Origin: Candidatus Acetothermia bacterium
Lineage (GTDB): Bacteria > Bipolaricaulota > Bipolaricaulia > UBA7950
Reading direction: 5' to 3'
NCBI GenBank assembly: GCA_003535305.1
Contig: DOHL01000090.1
Coordinates: 2,903 to 13,009, forward strand
DNA: 10,107 bases
Position 1 is the stretch's first letter, and every line of letters starts with the position of its first letter. Positions 6,159 through 10,107 of this stretch are shown piece by piece. Both the position numbers and the translations under genes were made by a program. The notes below the pieces were generated by a model that saw nothing but the letters and a program-made list of their open reading frames with translations, searched no databases and was not told the DNA's origin.

Positions 6159-7545
6159 CCGCAGCTACCGGAAGAAAACTTCCTTCTTCCAGGAATGACG
6201 ATATTTCTGTCGTCACCTTCCAAATATCGCCGGCACCGAAACTGATAATAAAATCACCTGGTTCTATCTGTTCTTTAAGAAGCTCCACCCCTGCAGCAGT
6301 GGATGAAAGAGAATAGACGTGCGCGGCGGTATTCTCTTTGATGGCATCGACGATCAATTGTGCTGATACTCCAGCAATTGGAAGTTCGCGTGCCGGATAT
6401 ATAGGGGTAACTAAGACGATCTCCGCCTCACGGAATGCGCTGCCGAATTCTGTTTCCAATGCCTGCGTGCGTGTATAACGATGCGGTTGGAATATTGCAA
6501 TGATCCGACGACCATTCCAGCCATCACGTATCGCCTGTAATGTCGCTTCGATCTCTTCCGGAAGATGAGCATAATCATCGACGACTGTTACCCCGTTCTC
6601 TTCCAGAATTTGAAACCGTCGCTGCGGAAGTTGAAACGAAACAAGCGCTGCCGCTGCATCTTGTGGGTCAACTCCCACAAGGAAACTAGCCCCTATCGCT
6701 GCTAAAGCATTGCGAACATTATGTGCTCCCGGCGCAGAGAGGGATACCCGGCAAATTCGCCTGCCGAACAGAATGATGTCAAATTGAGTGTTGAGTTGCT
6801 CATGCTCGATATTTATCGCCTGAAGATCAGCTTGTGTTTCGATTCCAACAGTGAACGGCGCAGTAATATCTTTGGCTAATTTTCGTATATTTGGGTCATC
6901 GAGCGAGAGCACGCTCTGTTCTGCTCGGTTGACGAACCGCAGAAAACTCTCTTTGATCGCGCCATAGGTTTTATACGTACTTATATGGTCTTTGCCAATA
7001 TTGCCTAATACAGCGATTGACGGCTGCAAAGCGAGAAAAAGGCCGTCACTTTCATCAACTTCGGTAACTGCCAGTCCGCTGCTGCCTAAACAAGCATTCC
7101 CTTTTAAGTCAGGACAATCCGCACCGATCAGATATGTAGGATCCAACCCTGTATAAGATAGTATAGTGGCGATCATCGCTGTGGTCGTTGTCTTTCCGTG
7201 TGTTCCCGCTACCCCGATCGATCGGTGACCTTCCAGTAGATTAGAAAGAGCGTGAATACGGGATAATATCCGAAGCTCTCTCTTTTTTGCCTCCCCTATT
7301 TCTGCGCTATTGGCGCAGTCGATCGCTGAAGAGACAATAACCTCTTCTATCTCATCGGTGATATTGGATGGATTATGCTCAAGATAGATCTGAGCACCGG
7401 CGTTACGTAGACGCATTGTTTTATCGTTTTCGCACAGGTCAGAGCCGCTGACAGAACACCCCGCTTCGAGCATTACTTGCGCCAATCCGCTCATTCCGTC
7501 TCCGCCGATACCAACAAAATGATAATATTTTCCCGAATTTTGCAC
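6145..7545 (-). CDS. murC: UDP-N-acetylmuramate-L-alanine ligase MurC
   Basis: MurC adds L-alanine to UDP-MurNAc at the cost of ATP, the first peptide step of cytoplasmic peptidoglycan precursor synthesis. Its 466 residues show the three Mur ligase domains. The N-terminal UDP-binding part has HFVGIGGDGMSG (9-20). The central ATPase has the P-loop GTHGKTTTT (114-122), EVDESDG (162-168) and NIGKDH (182-187). HNVRNALAAIG (275-285) marks the move to the last domain, which has DDYAHLPEEI (323-332), FQPHRYTR (352-359) and FGAGDIW (436-442). L328 replaces the second histidine of the usual DDYxHHP; the motif varies at this point in some other lineages as well. The GTG start has a strong AAAGGAG 7 bases ahead, overlapping the murG stop. 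The gene overlaps murB by 14 bases. Confidence 0.96.
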   Translation of the reverse strand: MQNSGKYYHFVGIGGDGMSGLAQVMLEAGCSVSGSDLCENDKTMRLRNAGAQIYLEHNPSNITDEIEEVIVSSAIDCANSAEIGEAKKRELRILSRIHALSNLLEGHRSIGVAGTHGKTTTTAMIATILSYTGLDPTYLIGADCPDLKGNACLGSSGLAVTEVDESDGLFLALQPSIAVLGNIGKDHISTYKTYGAIKESFLRFVNRAEQSVLSLDDPNIRKLAKDITAPFTVGIETQADLQAINIEHEQLNTQFDIILFGRRICRVSLSAPGAHNVRNALAAIGASFLVGVDPQDAAAALVSFQLPQRRFQILEENGVTVVDDYAHLPEEIEATLQAIRDGWNGRRIIAIFQPHRYTRTQALETEFGSAFREAEIVLVTPIYPARELPIAGVSAQLIVDAIKENTAAHVYSLSSTAAGVELLKEQIEPGDFIISFGAGDIWKVTTEISSFLEEGSFLPVAAGERR

Positions 7546-7552
7546 GATCCCT

Positions 7553-7559
7553 CTCCTTT
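7553..7559 (-). promoter_or_regulatory. Ribosome binding site of murC
   Basis: AAAGGAG on the minus strand ends 7 bases before the GTG at 7545 and shares its first bases with the murG TAA stop. It supports the GTG start of murC and suggests re-initiation by ribosomes ending murG. Confidence 0.75.
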
Positions 7560-8658
7560 AATTTACTGCATTAATCTCGTTCCACATCTGCGTTGCTGCT
7601 CCTCGTTGACCAAGACGGCGAGCATTGGTTGACAGTTGGTTGAGCATCCTCTTGCTGGCGACGGTCTTTAGGATCAATGAAGCCAAATCATCTTTCTTTA
7701 GCGCCCCTTCGTTAACTAAAACGCACGCTTTCCGGGCGTACAGATAACGAGCGTTCTCCCACTGATGATCATCAGCAGCCCCGGGCCACGGGATCAATAT
7801 CGCCGGTTTACCGCAAGCAGTGATTTCTGCCAGAGAAGTAGCTCCTGCTCGCGACACAATCAGATCGGCTATTGCGAACGCTTCCGCCATATCATCGATA
7901 TATTTTTCCGTAGTGATATTTTCGATTCCTGCGGCAGCAAGATCGGCCGTGATCTCTACTTGCTTTTGATCATTTCCAATTACCAACAATACCTGTAGTT
8001 GGCGGCAAGCCCCGAACTTCTCTTTGGCGCGGATAATCTGCTCGGTCAGCACCTGTGAACCGTGTGAACCGCCGAAGACCAGTATCGTTTTGCGTTTTGG
8101 GTCCAGATTGAACTGCTGATATATAAGACCGGTCCGCTGCGAAAGAAAAAAATCTTCTCTTATTGGATTGCCGGTCACTACAATCTCTTTTGCCGTAGGA
8201 AAATACCGCTTCGATCCGTCGTAGGAAATCAACACCTTATTAACGAACGGAGAGAGAAGTCGGTTGGTCAATCCGGCAACCACGTTTTGTTCATGAATAA
8301 CAGTCCGTCTCTGTAGGATTACTCCCCACACAAGCACGGGGAATGAACTGTATCCCCCCATACCGACGATCACGGTCGGTCGAAATCGCGCAATAACGAC
8401 CGCTGCCTCGATAACCGCCACGACAAGGAATAAGAGCGCAGTGATGTTTTGAATGATATCTCCTCTGGTCAGACCACGCGCATGGAGAGGAAAAAATTTA
8501 ACCGCACGATTGTTAGAAAGCAGACGGGCTTCCAGGCTGCGTCTGGTGCCGACATAAGCGAATTTTATTTGATCATCTCGCTGCCTGATCTCTTCGATAA
8601 GCGCCAACGCGGGATAGAGGTGGCCTCCTGTGCCTCCGCCTGCAATCATTATGCGCAC
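7558..8658 (-). CDS. murG: MurG: lipid II-forming GlcNAc transferase
   Basis: MurG is a peripheral inner-face membrane enzyme that moves GlcNAc from UDP-GlcNAc onto lipid I to make lipid II (GT28 family, two Rossmann domains). Its 366 residues contain GGGTGGHLYPALAL (7-20), HEQNVVAGLTNRLL (122-135), GGSHGSQ (196-202, usually GGSQGA) and SRAGATSLAEI (269-279). The UDP-GlcNAc pocket stretch ILIPWPGAADDHQWENA (287-303) is also present. Residues 72-91 are unusually hydrophobic for the membrane-facing patch, with one charge. The start is GTG at 8658, behind AAGGAGG with 6 bases between. An ATG three codons in is too far from that site. The gene overlaps ftsW by 10 bases and is followed 12 bases later by murC. 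Confidence 0.97.
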   Translation of the reverse strand: MRIMIAGGGTGGHLYPALALIEEIRQRDDQIKFAYVGTRRSLEARLLSNNRAVKFFPLHARGLTRGDIIQNITALLFLVVAVIEAAVVIARFRPTVIVGMGGYSSFPVLVWGVILQRRTVIHEQNVVAGLTNRLLSPFVNKVLISYDGSKRYFPTAKEIVVTGNPIREDFFLSQRTGLIYQQFNLDPKRKTILVFGGSHGSQVLTEQIIRAKEKFGACRQLQVLLVIGNDQKQVEITADLAAAGIENITTEKYIDDMAEAFAIADLIVSRAGATSLAEITACGKPAILIPWPGAADDHQWENARYLYARKACVLVNEGALKKDDLASLILKTVASKRMLNQLSTNARRLGQRGAATQMWNEINAVN

Positions 8659-9791
8659 GCTCTGCCTCCTTGTTTAGAGATATTGAGCAATATTCCGACC
8701 ATAGCCAATGAAACAACAAGAGAAGATCCGCCATGACTGATAAACGGCAATGTAAGACCGGTCACTGGAAAGAGTCCCAGCGCGATGCTCATGTTGAGAA
8801 AAGCCTGCACACAGATAGTAAAACCCAAACCCATTGCCAGCATGTATCCAAAGCGGTCCGGCGCATGTTGGGCAATTTTCAGTACCCGCCAACCGAAGAT
8901 TACAAAGAGAGAGAGCAAAAGGAGAGCTCCTATAAATCCTATTTCCTCGGCGGTGATAGAAAAAATGAAGTCATTATAGGCTGCCGGCAGGTAAAGGAGT
9001 TTCGCCTGAGAATTTCCAATCCCGCGACCGAAGAATCCGCCCGACCCGATCGCCGCCAAAGACTGAATAGTCTGAAAACCAGCAGTCGCTTGATGGCTGA
9101 ATGGATCGATAAACGCAATTAAACGAGCCATGCGGTAAGGAGCAATTTTGATCACCAAAAGAGCAAGCGAGATGGCAATCGTTCCCATCCCAATGAGATG
9201 ACTTATCTTTGCTCCAGCAAGAAAGAGCATAAATCCAGTCAAGATTCCAAATCTAAAGACCATGCCAAGATCAGGTTGCTGCAGAACTACTACTGTGATG
9301 ACGAGAAATATAGCGACAAAAGGAGCGATCCCATCCCTAAGTCTCTTTAATTGATCTTGTTTGCGAACAGTGGCGGCTGCCAGATAGATAACTAATGCGA
9401 GATTCATTAATTCAGTCGGTTGAAGATTAAAGAAACCCAGACGAATCCATCTTCGATCAACTAATGTGCCTAACGGAAGGATGGTAAGGAAAGTGAGAAT
9501 GAACATACTGATAAGCAGTAGGTCGTCGAACCGGGCAAAGCGCCGATAATCGAACCGGGCAAAGAACGCCAATAAACCCAGGCCGATCGAACCAGCTACC
9601 AACTGCGTAATCAATGCCTGAAAGCTATTACGCTGGCGGGCTATCATAACAGGATAAGTAGCGCTATACACCATCACCAAGCCGCAGAGGAATAAGATAA
9701 TGGTAGTGAGCAACAATAACCGATCTGAATGAGCAGCTTTGTTTTCTCCCCACCAACTGTAATTCTCGTGCCAGAATAAGCGTTCTTTCAC
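8649..9791 (-). CDS. ftsW: Septal SEDS glycosyltransferase FtsW
   Basis: FtsW is the multi-pass SEDS polymerase that joins lipid II into septal glycan together with its class B PBP partner. About ten membrane segments are visible. In the longest open frame (391 codons from a GTG at 9824), family motifs are QPTELM (135-140), QPDLGM (183-188), GRGIGNSQAKLLYLP (266-280), DFIFSITAEEIGFIGA (285-300), and GLFPVTGLTLPFISHGGSS (350-368). I place the start at the GTG at 9791 (codon 12 of the long frame), behind AGGAGG, giving 380 residues; the extra N-terminus has no ribosome site. Residues 239-251 of the long frame read IDPFSHQATAGFQ. Many SEDS proteins have xDPxGxGYQ here, and the Asp is replaced by H244, with D240 kept just before. 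Choice within the family (FtsW rather than RodA or SpoVE) rests on position beside murG. Confidence 0.95.
   Translation of the reverse strand: MKERLFWHENYSWWGENKAAHSDRLLLLTTIILFLCGLVMVYSATYPVMIARQRNSFQALITQLVAGSIGLGLLAFFARFDYRRFARFDDLLLISMFILTFLTILPLGTLVDRRWIRLGFFNLQPTELMNLALVIYLAAATVRKQDQLKRLRDGIAPFVAIFLVITVVVLQQPDLGMVFRFGILTGFMLFLAGAKISHLIGMGTIAISLALLVIKIAPYRMARLIAFIDPFSHQATAGFQTIQSLAAIGSGGFFGRGIGNSQAKLLYLPAAYNDFIFSITAEEIGFIGALLLLSLFVIFGWRVLKIAQHAPDRFGYMLAMGLGFTICVQAFLNMSIALGLFPVTGLTLPFISHGGSSLVVSLAMVGILLNISKQGGRACA
8665..8671 (-). promoter_or_regulatory. Ribosome binding site of murG
   Basis: AAGGAGG on the minus strand lies 6 bases before the GTG at 8658, an almost perfect Shine-Dalgarno inside the 3' end of ftsW. 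It decides for GTG over the nearby in-frame ATG at 8649. Confidence 0.8.
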
Positions 9792-9795
9792 GACT

Positions 9796-9801
9796 CCTCC
9801 T
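9796..9801 (-). promoter_or_regulatory. Ribosome binding site deciding the ftsW start
   Basis: AGGAGG on the minus strand lies 4 bases before the GTG at 9791. Spacing is slightly short, but no such site precedes the GTG at 9824. This trims eleven codons from the longest open frame. Confidence 0.7.
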
Positions 9802-9814
9802 GGGTTGAAAACCC
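9802..9814 (-). promoter_or_regulatory. Small hairpin next to the ftsW ribosome site
   Basis: GGGTT and AACCC form a 5-bp stem with a 3-base loop that touches the AGGAGG of ftsW. It could stack on or tune access to the ribosome site. It is short, so any regulatory role is speculative. Confidence 0.25.
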
Positions 9815-9834
9815 CATCAAACACATCTAACCGA

Positions 9835-9862
9835 GCTATATCAAATGACTATTCTATTACAA
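9835..9862 (-). promoter_or_regulatory. Possible promoter for the ftsW operon
   Basis: On the minus strand TTGTAA (9862-9857) and TATAGC (9840-9835) are 16 bases apart, each matching 4 of 6 consensus bases. Transcription would begin near 9828, giving a leader of about 35-40 bases before the ftsW GTG. The position is right for the first gene of an operon, but the hexamers are weak. Confidence 0.3.
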
Positions 9863-10107
9863 CTTGCCTAGATTTTGGCGAAAATATCCTCAAAGCAGAA
9901 GGAACCCTGTCAGAGTACAAACGAAAGTTAGTCATAGTCGTCAGTGATCGTTGTCCCTTGTAAAGAAGAAACTTGACCAAACCCGCAACTTGCATGTTCA
10001 ATACAGGGTAAGCATTCAGTAAATCCATACTGGCTGAAATGTGGCAGGCCCTGCACAGTAATTGTGCAGGGGAGGCCTAGAACCACAGATTGACACTGAT
10101 AGACGAG
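9863..10107. other. Stretch with no convincing gene before ftsW
   Basis: No recognisable murD, mraY or other dcw gene lies here. On the minus strand one frame is open from the window edge to a TAA at 9930-9928 (59 codons), and another runs from an ATG at 10028 to a TAG at 9851-9849 (59 codons). Neither has a ribosome site or a family I recognise, and the first runs through a palindrome. It may be the end of an upstream gene, cut by the window edge, or repeat DNA. Confidence 0.5.
10046..10078. repeat. Imperfect palindrome upstream of ftsW
   Basis: CCCTGCACA at 10049-10057 and TGTGCAGGG at 10063-10071 make a perfect 9-bp stem with a 5-base loop. An alternative outer pairing joins AGGCC (10046-10050) with GGCCT (10074-10078). 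No T-tract follows on either strand. It may be a terminator remnant, a protein-binding site or part of a dispersed repeat. Confidence 0.5.

Noticed and set aside
9792..9824. Eleven-codon longer FtsW N-terminus from the GTG at 9824
   Set aside because: No ribosome site precedes 9824, while AGGAGG lies just before the GTG at 9791.

Overview
The window comes from a bacterial chromosome. Its main content is the distal part of a division and cell wall (dcw) cluster, read on the minus strand in the order ftsW, murG, murC, murB, ftsQ, ftsA, ftsZ (about 9791 down to 2188). The seven genes are packed with overlaps or gaps of at most about a dozen bases, so they very probably form one translationally coupled operon. 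Together they cover septal glycan polymerisation (FtsW), lipid II formation (MurG), two cytoplasmic steps of UDP-MurNAc-peptide synthesis (MurB and MurC), the divisome connector FtsQ, and the Z-ring with its membrane tether (FtsZ and FtsA). A sigma-70 type promoter and a leucine tRNA show that the host is a bacterium. The phylum cannot be named from the sequence alone. The gene order fits many peptidoglycan-making lineages, and the non-ATG starts and divergent motifs hint at an uncultivated or poorly sampled one (inference).

Layout. 1-184: short palindromes and a degenerate 7-bp tandem repeat, no gene. 185-1501 (+): an AAA ATPase with a C-terminal DUF4143 region, an accessory gene unrelated to the cluster. 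1502-2026: gene-free, rich in hairpins built partly on the word ACCTGTCTG. 2027-2159 (+): a strong promoter and tRNA-Leu(CAA), convergent with ftsZ. 2160-2200: an AT-rich hairpin shared by the ends of the tRNA unit and ftsZ. 2188-9791 (-): the dcw genes. 9792-10107: a possible promoter and leader for ftsW, then a palindrome and no convincing gene. murD and mraY, often found just before ftsW, are not there.

I do not see a new multi-gene system. The points most worth a second look are: histidine at the usual SEDS aspartate position in FtsW; five consecutive genes with GTG or TTG starts; the ACCTGTCTG hairpin family beside the ATPase gene; the U-U mismatch in the tRNA-Leu T-stem; and the very short FtsZ linker with its basic tail.
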